From contig DASWJH010000016.1 of assembly GCA_036397255.1 (NCBI GenBank), positions 1 to 33,410 on the forward strand: DNA of 33,410 nt, in the 5' to 3' direction. The notes under the pieces are model-generated. The model was not told where the DNA came from. It did not search any database and worked only from the letters and a program-made list of their open reading frames with translations. This DNA is from Nitrospiria bacterium (GTDB lineage Bacteria; Nitrospirota; Nitrospiria; DASWJH01). Each line of letters opens with the position of its first letter. The stretch's first letter is position 1. The position numbers and the translations under genes are program-made. Below are positions 15,864-23,835 of this stretch, in pieces.

Positions 15864-17984
15864 TTATCCCATATTCATTAATTCCAACTTGTCTTGCCAC
15901 CTTTTTTCTAGTTGTTTACGGAGACCCTGATGATAAGGAAAACTTAAGTCCGGATCCTTCTCCAATAAATGAAAAGCCTCCTCTCGGGTTTTTTCCAAAA
16001 TTTTGACATCCCGAATGATGGAAGCCAACCTTAGTTCGGGAATGCCAGATTGGCGGGTTCCAAGAAAATCGCCCGGACCCCGGATGGAAAGATCTTCTTC
16101 CGCAATTGAAAACCCATCCTGGAACTTGGCCATTGCGGATAGCCTCATTTTTGCATCCTCGGATAAAGGATAATGCGCCAACAAAAGACAAATGGACGGA
16201 TGGGGTCCCCGGCCAATACGCCCCCGTAATTGATGCAATTGGGAAAGGCCAAATCGTTCGGCATGATCAATCAGCATCACCGATGCATTGGAAACATCGA
16301 TTCCAACCTCAATGACGGTTGTGGTAACCAAAAGGTTAATCTTCCTCTCTTTAAAACTTTTCATCACCGCCCCCCGCTCCTCCGGTGGCATTCTGCCATG
16401 CAGGAGTCCCACCACCCTCTGGGGAAAAACATCTTCTTGTAACGTCTTTGCCATGCTTACCGCTGCTTTTAGGTCTATTTTTTCGGATTCTTCAATGAGC
16501 GGAACAACAACATAGGCTTGTCTTCCCTTTTCCAACTCATGATGGATGGTTTGGTAGACACGGGACCTTTGTGATTCATAGACAATCTTGGTTTGGATGG
16601 GACTTCGACCGGGAGGGAGTTGGTCAATAATGGAGATATCCAAATCCCCATAAACACTTAGGGCCAGGGTCCGGGGAATCGGGGTGGCCGTCATTATTAA
16701 AATATCCGGATGGTAGCCTTTTCTCCTAAGAAGTGCCCTTTGCATAACCCCAAATTTATGTTGTTCATCAATTATTGCCAAACTTAATTTTGAGAAGGAG
16801 ACATCTTCCTGAATCAGGGAATGGGTTCCTATCACCACCTGGGCTTTTCCTGATCGGATCGATTTTAATATTTCCCCACGTTCCTTTTTCTTGACCCGAC
16901 TGGTTAAAAATTCAATTTTAATTCCCACATGATCAAAATGAGTCCTCAGAGTTAAAAAATGTTGTTCCGCTAAAATTTCGGTAGGTGCCATTAAAACCCC
17001 TTGTGACCCATTTTCTACTGCCATCATTAAGGCAACAATGGCTACAATGGTTTTACCGCACCCCACATCTCCTTGGATGAGACGATTCATAGGATAAATA
17101 CTGGACATGTCCTTATGAATTTCATGGATAACCCGTTGCTGGGCCTGTGTGAGGGTAAAGGGGAGGGCCTGAATTAACTTTTGAACCAAAGCGCCAGAAG
17201 TTTGAAGCGGTTTTTCTTTTAATCCTTTCCTGTGGACTTTCCTCCGTATGGCCAAACCCAACTCTAATAAAAACAACTCATCAAAAATAAGCCTTTGGTG
17301 GGCATTACTCTTCCCATGATTGAGCGCTTCTATATCCATTCCTTTTTCCGGAAAGTGAACCAGCTCGATTGCTTTTAATAGGGGAACCAGTTGATTTTTT
17401 TCCCGAAGAGACACAGGTAATATTTCATTGATTTGATCCCCATAAGAATGAAGGGCGCAACGAATTAATACACGGATTTGGCGAGAGGTCAGTTTGAAGG
17501 TTTCATGGTAGATTGGAACAATCCTGCCCGTGTGAATGAGTTCCTCGGTATCTTCTTCCAGAAACTCATATCGAGGATTTTCCATTAAAAGCCGCCCCCG
17601 GTCATAACGGTCAAAAGTAACGGGACCGCTTAAAACCACCCTCTTGTCTTTTTTGAAAATTTCTTTTAGAAAAGGTTGGTTAAACCAAATGGCTTTTAAA
17701 AACCCCGTGGAATCCTCAATGATCAGTTCAAACAGGGAGAAACGCTTTCGAGGGGTAACTCTTGTTCCTGAATATTTTACCCACCCCAACACGGTCTGCT
17801 CTAATCCCGGCCTCAGGTCTTTCAATTGGTTAAGTTGAGACCGATCCTCATACCGCCAAGGCAGATAATAAATTAGATCTTCAATGGTTTTAATGCCCAG
17901 TTTCTCAAATTGTTGGGCCTTATGAGGGCCAATGCCCTTTATATATTGAACCGGGGAATCGAGGGTTTGAATCACTCCTTTCAC
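15864..17984 (-). CDS. recG: ATP-dependent DNA helicase RecG
   Basis: Branch-migrating helicase that regresses stalled replication forks and processes Holliday junctions. The 706 residues fall within the family range. The N-terminal region has VQYIKGIGPHKAQQFEKLGI (helix-hairpin-helix-like) and the wedge OB-fold. Helicase motifs in order are TLTQAQQRVIHEI, Walker A QGDVGCGKT, LMAPTEILAEQH, Walker B DEQHKFG, TATPIPRTLAL, VVPLIEESEK, HGRMPPEE, TTVIEVGIDV and QLRGRIGRG, then the C-terminal RIRGPGDFLGTRQSG-like segment. The start is GTG 17984; another GTG three codons on is possible. Leftward, with the small coiled-coil gene and ppx downstream, and divergent from rpmB. Confidence 0.96.
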   Translation of the reverse strand: MKGVIQTLDSPVQYIKGIGPHKAQQFEKLGIKTIEDLIYYLPWRYEDRSQLNQLKDLRPGLEQTVLGWVKYSGTRVTPRKRFSLFELIIEDSTGFLKAIWFNQPFLKEIFKKDKRVVLSGPVTFDRYDRGRLLMENPRYEFLEEDTEELIHTGRIVPIYHETFKLTSRQIRVLIRCALHSYGDQINEILPVSLREKNQLVPLLKAIELVHFPEKGMDIEALNHGKSNAHQRLIFDELFLLELGLAIRRKVHRKGLKEKPLQTSGALVQKLIQALPFTLTQAQQRVIHEIHKDMSSIYPMNRLIQGDVGCGKTIVAIVALMMAVENGSQGVLMAPTEILAEQHFLTLRTHFDHVGIKIEFLTSRVKKKERGEILKSIRSGKAQVVIGTHSLIQEDVSFSKLSLAIIDEQHKFGVMQRALLRRKGYHPDILIMTATPIPRTLALSVYGDLDISIIDQLPPGRSPIQTKIVYESQRSRVYQTIHHELEKGRQAYVVVPLIEESEKIDLKAAVSMAKTLQEDVFPQRVVGLLHGRMPPEERGAVMKSFKERKINLLVTTTVIEVGIDVSNASVMLIDHAERFGLSQLHQLRGRIGRGPHPSICLLLAHYPLSEDAKMRLSAMAKFQDGFSIAEEDLSIRGPGDFLGTRQSGIPELRLASIIRDVKILEKTREEAFHLLEKDPDLSFPYHQGLRKQLEKRWQDKLELMNMG

Positions 17985-18142
17985 TCACCAAAATGAATTA
18001 AGGAAAAGGCAATAAAACAATCATTGCCTTACATCGCCCTAATCTAAAAAGAATTTGTTTTAAAGCAGCCCTATTTTTTAAACCGTCCATCCACCTGAAA
18101 TCCTTTTGGTAATTTCCCAAACCTCTTGCAACTGAAGCGAAG

Positions 18143-18158
18143 GGTATGTTAACATACC
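18143..18158 (+). promoter_or_regulatory. Palindrome followed by a T tract in the rpmB leader
   Basis: GGTATGTTAACATACC is a perfect 16-bp palindrome, followed by TCTTTTTTT (18159-18167) and 38 bases later by the rpmB start. As RNA it gives a 6-bp stem with a TTAA loop and a T tract, the form of a small intrinsic terminator. No rightward gene precedes it, so it could act as an attenuator in the rpmB leader. As DNA it could be a repressor operator. Confidence 0.45.
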
Positions 18159-18205
18159 TCTTTTTTTGGTTCAAGATTTATCCGATTTGGGAAAAGGAGA
18201 AAAGC

Positions 18206-18397
18206 ATGGCAAAAATATGTGAGATTTGCGGGAAAAACAGGTCCATAGGAAATAATGTGAGTCACGCCAATAACAAAACAAAGCGGGCTTTCTACCCCAA
18301 TTTACGGAAAGTCAAAGTGTTGGTTAAAAACGCCACACAACACCTTAAGATATGTACCCGGTGTATCCGTTCGGGAAAAGTGAAAAAAGCCGTTTAA
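18206..18397 (+). CDS. rpmB: 50S ribosomal protein L28, zinc-binding form
   Basis: Component of the large ribosomal subunit. From ATG 18206 ([10 protein letters not shown]) it has 63 residues, the usual short bacterial length, with AAGGAG seven bases upstream. An in-frame ATG at 18146 would add a non-family hydrophobic tail. Family segments are [19 protein letters not shown] and the basic C-terminus. It keeps two CxxC pairs, C5/C8 and C50/C53, so it is the zinc-carrying (C+) version. It stands alone between divergent recG and a promoter for the following sensory gene. Confidence 0.96.
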   Translation: MAKICEICGKNRSIGNNVSHANNKTKRAFYPNLRKVKVLVKNATQHLKICTRCIRSGKVKKAV

Positions 18398-18404
18398 AGG
18401 ACGT

Positions 18405-18432
18405 TTGACAGATTTTGGAACACCGCTATACT
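18405..18432 (+). promoter_or_regulatory. Strong sigma70-type promoter after rpmB
   Basis: TTGACA (18405-18410) is perfect and, after 16 bases, TATACT (18427-18432) matches five of six -10 positions. It starts eight bases after the rpmB stop and faces right. The predicted start of transcription is near 18440, about 575 bases before the next recognisable gene, so it either makes a long leader for the GGDEF/HD-GYP gene or a separate small RNA. Confidence 0.65.
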
Positions 18433-19014
18433 TGAAAGGAGTTAAGCCATAAATAATTATAGATTAATTTCATTTTTACCTCGGAATTTTCGGGGTTCGA
18501 TTAAAAAACCATGCAAATGTTTTGCCCAACCAAGGCCAAGGAGTCTTATCTCAGCGGGTTGTTTAACCCCCGGGTTCCATCAACGATTTTCTCCCCCTTC
18601 CTTTCATTCTTTTATTTAATCTTAAAGCATCCCCAAAAAAAATTATCTGTCCTAAAAAGGAACCACCCTTCCGGATCAAATGCCTCAAAAAGCAGAAAAC
18701 CTAAACCCTTTTCAATAAAAAAGCCTCAATCTGGGCTAAAGAATTTCCTTTTTTTATTATCTTTTCCAAAGACTATCCAATTGTCCCATTTTCATTATTT
18801 TTTAAAAAAAGGTCTCTCCCTTTTAATTTTTCACCCGTTTTTTTTCGAAAATATTTCAAAAAGATTTAGAAGATGTCTTTTAACGGTCCGCCGATCTCGG
18901 GTCAAAAACATAAACGAAACAGGAAAATATGGAAGCGAAAGTAGTTTGCTTAAAAGCAAGTGGTGCCTAATATTTCTTTTTTATAACCATTTCAGAAACC
19001 CCATAACCTTCTAA
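18433..19014. other. Leader or intergenic stretch with no supported gene
   Basis: A+T-rich, with homopolymer runs. An open frame of 167 codons (18511-19014) ends in TAA directly against the ATG of the next gene, but its translation is a low-complexity mix of S, F, K, P and L with no ribosome binding site, so I do not call it. Small hairpins are visible: GGGTT/AACCC at about 18557-18570 and TTGCTT/AAGCAA at about 18947-18960. I see no recognised riboswitch. Confidence 0.5.
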
Positions 19015-21849
19015 ATGAATATCAAAAGAAAAATTCTAACAAGCCTTCAAACAAAATTGATTCTCATCCTATTTTTAGTGGGGGTAATCCCCATGGGGTT
19101 AGGAACACTATATGCCTACGGTGTTGCAAATAAAGCAAATATGGAAGACCAATTGGACCTTTCCCAAAAACAGCTTGACTACATCAGTTTCGAAATCCTT
19201 GAAACGTTTAAAAATGCTAAAAATAATATTTTAATCTCTGCTGAGAATTTCGTTTTTGAACGCTATTTTACGGACCCAATCAACAAAGACCGTTGGGTTT
19301 CAGAAACCGGACAGGCCCTTCTTTATTTTGCCTCACTTAATCCGGAAACCATCGGAGATGTTTGTTTGGTTGATAAAAAAGGAAGTAAAATTTGCCGGAA
19401 TCTTCAAAATCAAACAACCCCTACCCAGGATCTTTCATCGAATAAAATTTTTAAACCGTTTTCCAAACCAGGATTTGATTTAAAAAAAGGGGAGGTATAT
19501 CAGGGAACCCCTTACTTTTCTGATGAAATTCAAGAATGGGTGGTTCCAACAGTGACTCCAATTATTTTATCCAACGGAGAAAAAGTCGGCATTACCTATT
19601 TTGAAATCAAAATTAATTACTTTAAGGACTTATTAAACCGGGGAATCCGACCCCAAACCATGGCCTTTATTTCAGATTCCAAAGGAAGAATCCTCTCCCA
19701 AACACAACACAATCAAACCCAGGATTTTTTTTTAAAGGGAGAAAAAATAGCCTTTGATAATTACTTTCAAAATGTTCTTCAGGAAATGACTCTGGGTGGA
19801 GATGGAATAAGAAAAACTGAAATTAACGGAAAGGAATACCACATCATTTTTCAGCCAGTCCCTTTGCCAAGCTATAACCAAAACCAATGGTCCGTAGGAT
19901 TTATCTTTCCCACAACCTCTGTGGATTTCAGTTCAGGGGGAGTCAAATATATTTTCTTTTTCTTAACGACAACCTTTGGGGTTATGGGAATAGCCTTTCT
20001 ATTCGGAAGGAGAATTACCCACCCTATACAAACCCTCACCCAAGCGACTCGCGCAATTACCTCTGGAAACTTAAATCAACAAGTTGAGGTAAAAGGAAGT
20101 GATGAAGTTGGAATCTTGGGACAAGCATTTAAAACCATGACCGAATCGCTTTCACAGGCAGGCGAGCAGGAAAGGAGAAGGGTCCGTCAACTTGCCATTT
20201 TAAACGAAATCGGAGTGGCTCTCTCTTCAGAAAACTCACAATTGGAAGACCTCATTTCAATCATTCTGGAAACATCTCAGAAACTCATCAAATCAAAAAA
20301 TGGTGGAATCATACTAATCAATCCAACTACCAAACGAACTGAAAAAATGCTTTTTTCATCGGAATTCCTTGGAAACATCGATCCTGAAACAGCAACCCGG
20401 CATCCACTTCTTTCCCGCCTTTTACTAGAGGGCACTTCGGTTCGAATTACCAAAAATGAAGCCCGGTTTTATGAATCTCCTCTCTCAACAAAATTTCCCG
20501 TTTCCCTTTTGGGAGTCCCTTGTATTCATAAAGGGAAAACCTTGGGAGCCATCATCATTGCCGACAGGGAAGAAGAAGGCCCCTACCGACAGGAAGAAGA
20601 AGACCTTCTTCTTAGCTTGGCCTTTCAGGTCAGCATGGTTATTGAACGAAATCGGTTATTTGAAAAAGCAAAACACCTTTCGGTGACTGATAGTCTAACG
20701 GGCCTTTTCAACCACCGACAATTTCATTACCTTTTAGAAAAGGAAATCGAGCGGAGTGAACGGTACAAACATCAGGTTTCAATTATTTTTATGGATATCG
20801 ATTTTTTTAAGGGAATTAATGATATTTACGGACACCAGGCAGGGGATTCTTTTTTAAAAATATTGGGGATCATTATCAAGGAAATGATTCGGGCCGTTGA
20901 TATTCCTGCCCGATATGGGGGTGAAGAATTTGGAATTATTCTTCCGGAAACTTCGGGAAAGGGTGCCTTTCAATTGGCGGAATCCATCCGCGAGAGAATC
21001 AACGAATATGAATTTCTTACCCCCAACAATCAAATGGTTAAAATTTCAGTGAGTATTGGTGTGGCCACATATCCGGAAAATGCGTCCCAAAAAGATACCC
21101 TCCTCGGTGCTGCCGATCGTGCACTGTATTCAGCAAAGGCTTTGGGACGGAACAATGTTCAGCGGTATCAGGAGGCATTGGAATATGAGGTCAATAAACA
21201 CATTGATCACCTTAAAAATGTTTTTGAAAACCCCACCCTTAAAACCATTGGAAATTTGGCAGCCCTGGTGGACCAAAAATCCATTCATTATAGCCATCAC
21301 TCAAAAGAAGTAACCAAATACGCCCTACTTATGGCGGAAGCCCTTAACCTCAATTCTGAAATGCGTGAATGCCTTCGGATCGCGAGCCTCCTTCATGACC
21401 TGGGGCTTGTGGGCGTTCCCGATTACATACTTAATAAGCCGGGGCCTTTGGATCCCGAAGAAAAAGCCATTATTCATAAACATCCCAAGGCCATCCAAGC
21501 GTTATTTACTCCTAACCCGCAACTGATGGAGGCTATCCCCATTATTGTGGCACATCACGAACGTTTTAATGGGACCGGTTATCCCTCTGGGTTGAAGGGA
21601 CCAGAAATCCCACTTCTCTCCAGAATTCTCAGTATTGCGGAGGCTTATCAGGCAATGACTTCTTTTCGGCCTTATCGCCGTTCCATGACCCATGATGAAG
21701 CCATTCAAGAAATAAAACGCCACAAAGGTACACAATTTGACCCGGAAATCGTAGATACCTTTATTTCGGTTATTTCAAAGGAAAAAAGCAATATTAAGGA
21801 TAAACACCTTCAAAGTGGAGCGGAATTAAATAGGGACATTAAAAAATAA
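19015..21849 (+). CDS. Membrane sensor with HAMP, GAF, GGDEF and HD-GYP domains
   Basis: Cyclic-di-GMP signalling protein of 944 residues. Order: membrane segment about 14-34, extracytoplasmic Cache-like sensor about 35-300, second membrane segment about 311-331, HAMP about 332-385, GAF about 397-545, GGDEF about 555-710, HD-GYP about 745-925. The GGDEF signature is intact (GGEEF, 635-639), and an inhibitory-site RxxD (R626-D629) lies five residues before it, so this half looks like an active, feedback-controlled diguanylate cyclase. The HD-GYP half keeps H762, H794-D795 and H847-H848 but reads HDLGLVG, HHERFNGTGYP and AEAYQAMTS. Thus the usual HD-x-G-K lysine is leucine, the HHExxDG aspartate is N852, and the late ligand aspartate is E876. 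Phosphodiesterase activity may be weakened or changed. There is no ribosome binding site before ATG 19015. Confidence 0.9.
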   Translation: MNIKRKILTSLQTKLILILFLVGVIPMGLGTLYAYGVANKANMEDQLDLSQKQLDYISFEILETFKNAKNNILISAENFVFERYFTDPINKDRWVSETGQALLYFASLNPETIGDVCLVDKKGSKICRNLQNQTTPTQDLSSNKIFKPFSKPGFDLKKGEVYQGTPYFSDEIQEWVVPTVTPIILSNGEKVGITYFEIKINYFKDLLNRGIRPQTMAFISDSKGRILSQTQHNQTQDFFLKGEKIAFDNYFQNVLQEMTLGGDGIRKTEINGKEYHIIFQPVPLPSYNQNQWSVGFIFPTTSVDFSSGGVKYIFFFLTTTFGVMGIAFLFGRRITHPIQTLTQATRAITSGNLNQQVEVKGSDEVGILGQAFKTMTESLSQAGEQERRRVRQLAILNEIGVALSSENSQLEDLISIILETSQKLIKSKNGGIILINPTTKRTEKMLFSSEFLGNIDPETATRHPLLSRLLLEGTSVRITKNEARFYESPLSTKFPVSLLGVPCIHKGKTLGAIIIADREEEGPYRQEEEDLLLSLAFQVSMVIERNRLFEKAKHLSVTDSLTGLFNHRQFHYLLEKEIERSERYKHQVSIIFMDIDFFKGINDIYGHQAGDSFLKILGIIIKEMIRAVDIPARYGGEEFGIILPETSGKGAFQLAESIRERINEYEFLTPNNQMVKISVSIGVATYPENASQKDTLLGAADRALYSAKALGRNNVQRYQEALEYEVNKHIDHLKNVFENPTLKTIGNLAALVDQKSIHYSHHSKEVTKYALLMAEALNLNSEMRECLRIASLLHDLGLVGVPDYILNKPGPLDPEEKAIIHKHPKAIQALFTPNPQLMEAIPIIVAHHERFNGTGYPSGLKGPEIPLLSRILSIAEAYQAMTSFRPYRRSMTHDEAIQEIKRHKGTQFDPEIVDTFISVISKEKSNIKDKHLQSGAELNRDIKK

Positions 21850-21905
21850 AAGGTCGTACTCCTTCATACCCAACGGCCTAATTCGAAAAACAGGAGGGAT
21901 ATACA

Positions 21906-23045
21906 ATGCTACACACAAAGAAATTTAAGGCACGGCCCCTTTTATGGTCTTTATTAGGGGGATGCCTCATGATGATTCTTTCCATCGGTTTTGGAGGAAA
22001 CCTCTTTGCAGAGATTTCCTCTGGTGATCTTCCCAATGAAAAAGATGTGGAAAAAGCTCGAAGAGTGGTTATTAATGTCAAAAACATTGATACATTTGAA
22101 TACCTTCCGGGGGAAATTGGGCCCCTACCCGCAGTTCCCATTCCAGCGGATAATCCCCAAACCCGGGCAAAGATTGATTTGGGGAAAATGCTGTTTTTTG
22201 ATAAACGCCTTTCAGGGGATAATTCCATGAGCTGTGCCACCTGTCATGACCCTGAAAAAGGCTACTCCGATGGGAGAAAAAGGTCCATCGGTTTTGGGGG
22301 AAAAGAATTAGGACGCCATTCTCCCACTGTAATGAACATTGCCTATAATGGCGCCCAATTTTGGGATGGCCGTGCAGGAACCATGGAACAACAGGCCATG
22401 GGTCCGATCGAAGCCGAGGTAGAAATGAATCTCCCCAGGGAAGAAATGGTGATTCGTCTCAATGATGTTCCGGAGTACAAAAAGCGCTTTTTGGGGGTTT
22501 TTGGGGAAGGGCCTAGCCTTGAAAACGTGGGAAGAGCCATTGCGGCTTTCGAGCGAACCATTGTCACTCCCAATTCGGCTTTTGATCAATATATGCGGGG
22601 AAACAAACAAGCCTTGACTAAACAGGAAAAGAAAGGGCTGGTTCTTTTTGTGAGTAAAGCAGCCTGCACCCAATGCCACAATGGAGTGAACTTCTCCGAT
22701 AGTCAATTCCATGTCCTCGGTGTTCCCCAAGTGGGACCGGTAAAGGAGGATTTGGGCCGTTTCGAGGTCACTAAAAATGAAAAAGACAAAGGTGCTTTCA
22801 AAACACCTTCTCTGAGAAATGTTGGAATGTCAGCCCCCTATATGCACGACGGGGCATTTGAAACTTTGGACGAGGTTGTAGCCTTTTACAATAATGGGGG
22901 CGGGGTACACTCCAATAAGTCTCCTAAGATGATGATGTTAAACCTGACGAAAAGGGAACGGAGGGACCTGCTGGCTTTCCTTAAAAATGGTCTCACTGGA
23001 CAGCTTCCGATTGTTATGGCTCCTGATCTTCCGAAGGCCAAGTAA
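21906..23045 (+). CDS. Diheme cytochrome c peroxidase (CcpA/MauG family)
   Basis: Periplasmic enzyme that reduces hydrogen peroxide with electrons from cytochrome c or cupredoxin. The 379-residue precursor has a signal peptide (LLWSLLGGCLMMILSIGFGGNLFA). Two heme-attachment motifs are present: CATCH at C110-H114 and CTQCH at C254-H258. Family segments are PIPADNPQTRAKIDLGKMLFFDKRLS, DGRKRSIGFGGKELGRHSPTVMNIAYN, FWDGRAGTMEQQAMGPI, and KTPSLRNVGMSAPYMHDGAFETLDEVVAFYNNGG. AGGAGG lies eight bases before ATG 21906. It follows the sensor gene by 56 bases and is followed by a terminator. A MauG-like oxidase role is possible, but the sequence fits classical peroxidases. Confidence 0.93.
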   Translation: MLHTKKFKARPLLWSLLGGCLMMILSIGFGGNLFAEISSGDLPNEKDVEKARRVVINVKNIDTFEYLPGEIGPLPAVPIPADNPQTRAKIDLGKMLFFDKRLSGDNSMSCATCHDPEKGYSDGRKRSIGFGGKELGRHSPTVMNIAYNGAQFWDGRAGTMEQQAMGPIEAEVEMNLPREEMVIRLNDVPEYKKRFLGVFGEGPSLENVGRAIAAFERTIVTPNSAFDQYMRGNKQALTKQEKKGLVLFVSKAACTQCHNGVNFSDSQFHVLGVPQVGPVKEDLGRFEVTKNEKDKGAFKTPSLRNVGMSAPYMHDGAFETLDEVVAFYNNGGGVHSNKSPKMMMLNLTKRERRDLLAFLKNGLTGQLPIVMAPDLPKAK

Positions 23046-23068
23046 GCCTTTTGATCATTCATAGAAAT

Positions 23069-23134
23069 GGGAAAGCGGTGCCCAGAGGAATTTGCACAAG
23101 GGGATTAAGGGAAAACCAAAATGCACCGCTTCCC
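23069..23134. repeat. Long-armed inverted repeat after the peroxidase gene
   Basis: GGGAAAGCGGTGC (23069-23081) pairs with GCACCGCTTCCC (23123-23134): 12 pairs with one bulged A and a 41-base loop. It lies 24 bases after the peroxidase stop and just before an intrinsic terminator, so it would be in the 3' end of that mRNA, perhaps stabilising it. Confidence 0.6.
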
Positions 23135-23141
23135 AATCGAT

Positions 23142-23172
23142 AAAAGGACATGGGATGCCCTTTTATTCTTTT
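23142..23172 (+). terminator. Intrinsic terminator of the peroxidase gene
   Basis: AAAAGG (23142-23147) pairs with CCTTTT (23159-23164), with one mismatch inward and then CAT/ATG closing a GGG loop, followed by ATTCTTTT. It suits a rightward transcript ending before the separately expressed cupredoxin gene. Confidence 0.55.
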
Positions 23173-23246
23173 GTGTGGGATTTCAGATTTAGGAATCAAT
23201 TTGTGCTGACCTTAATGATAGGAACCATAAAACAGGGAGGAGATAA

Positions 23247-23834
23247 GTGAAAACGAAACTAATGATTGTTCTACTTCTTTTCGCCATTGGAAACGGTCCC
23301 ATGGTTTACGCGGGAACCATCACAGGGAAGGTTCAAGTCCCTGGAAAAAAAGACCTAAGCAACATTATTGTCTATTTGGAAAATGTTAAAGGAACCTTTC
23401 AGGCACCGAGTAAAAGACCGGAAATGAATCACATCAACCTTCAGTTTGTTCCGGGAAATCTAGCGGTAATCCAAGGGACCACGGTTGATTTTCCTAACAG
23501 CGATCCGGTTTTCCATAGCGCTTTTTCGATTTCAAAAACAAATCCCTTTGATTTGGGAATCTATGGACAAGGCCGGGAAAAATTTGTGGCTTTTCAAAAC
23601 CCAGGTTTAGTGGAAATTTTCTGCCATATTCACAGCCATATGCATGCTTTTGTCTTGGTATTGGAGAATCCTAATTTCGGCATTACGTCCCAGGATGGCA
23701 GCTATACCATTCGGGATGTTCCCAATGGAAACTATAGTGTAAAGGCTTGGGCAAGTCCATCGGTAAACAATGCAAAAGCGGTAAATGTCTCTGGAACCAC
23801 AACGGTAGATTTTACGCTAACTACGGAGAACTAG
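23247..23834 (+). CDS. Exported cupredoxin-like copper protein with C-terminal beta-sandwich
   Basis: A 195-residue protein starting at GTG 23247 with GGGAGGAG six bases upstream. A signal peptide (LMIVLLLFAIGNGPMVYA) is followed by GTITGKV, typical of methylamine-utilisation/plastocyanin-like periplasmic proteins. Probable type-1 copper ligands are H90 (DPVFHSAF), then C126, H129 and M132 in FCHIHSHM, with the same spacing as the family's CSIHPNM. The last 50 residues (DGSYTIRDVPNGNYSVKAW) resemble a carboxypeptidase-regulatory-like fold. It likely carries electrons or binds copper in the periplasm. Its stop is one base from the chemoreceptor start, so the two are probably co-expressed. Confidence 0.85.
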   Translation: MKTKLMIVLLLFAIGNGPMVYAGTITGKVQVPGKKDLSNIIVYLENVKGTFQAPSKRPEMNHINLQFVPGNLAVIQGTTVDFPNSDPVFHSAFSISKTNPFDLGIYGQGREKFVAFQNPGLVEIFCHIHSHMHAFVLVLENPNFGITSQDGSYTIRDVPNGNYSVKAWASPSVNNAKAVNVSGTTTVDFTLTTEN

Positions 23835-23835
23835 A

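Noticed and set aside
18511-19014. Open frame of 167 codons before the GGDEF/HD-GYP gene
   Set aside because: No ribosome binding site; low-complexity S/F/K/P/L translation from A+T-rich DNA. The TAAATG junction is the only point in its favour.
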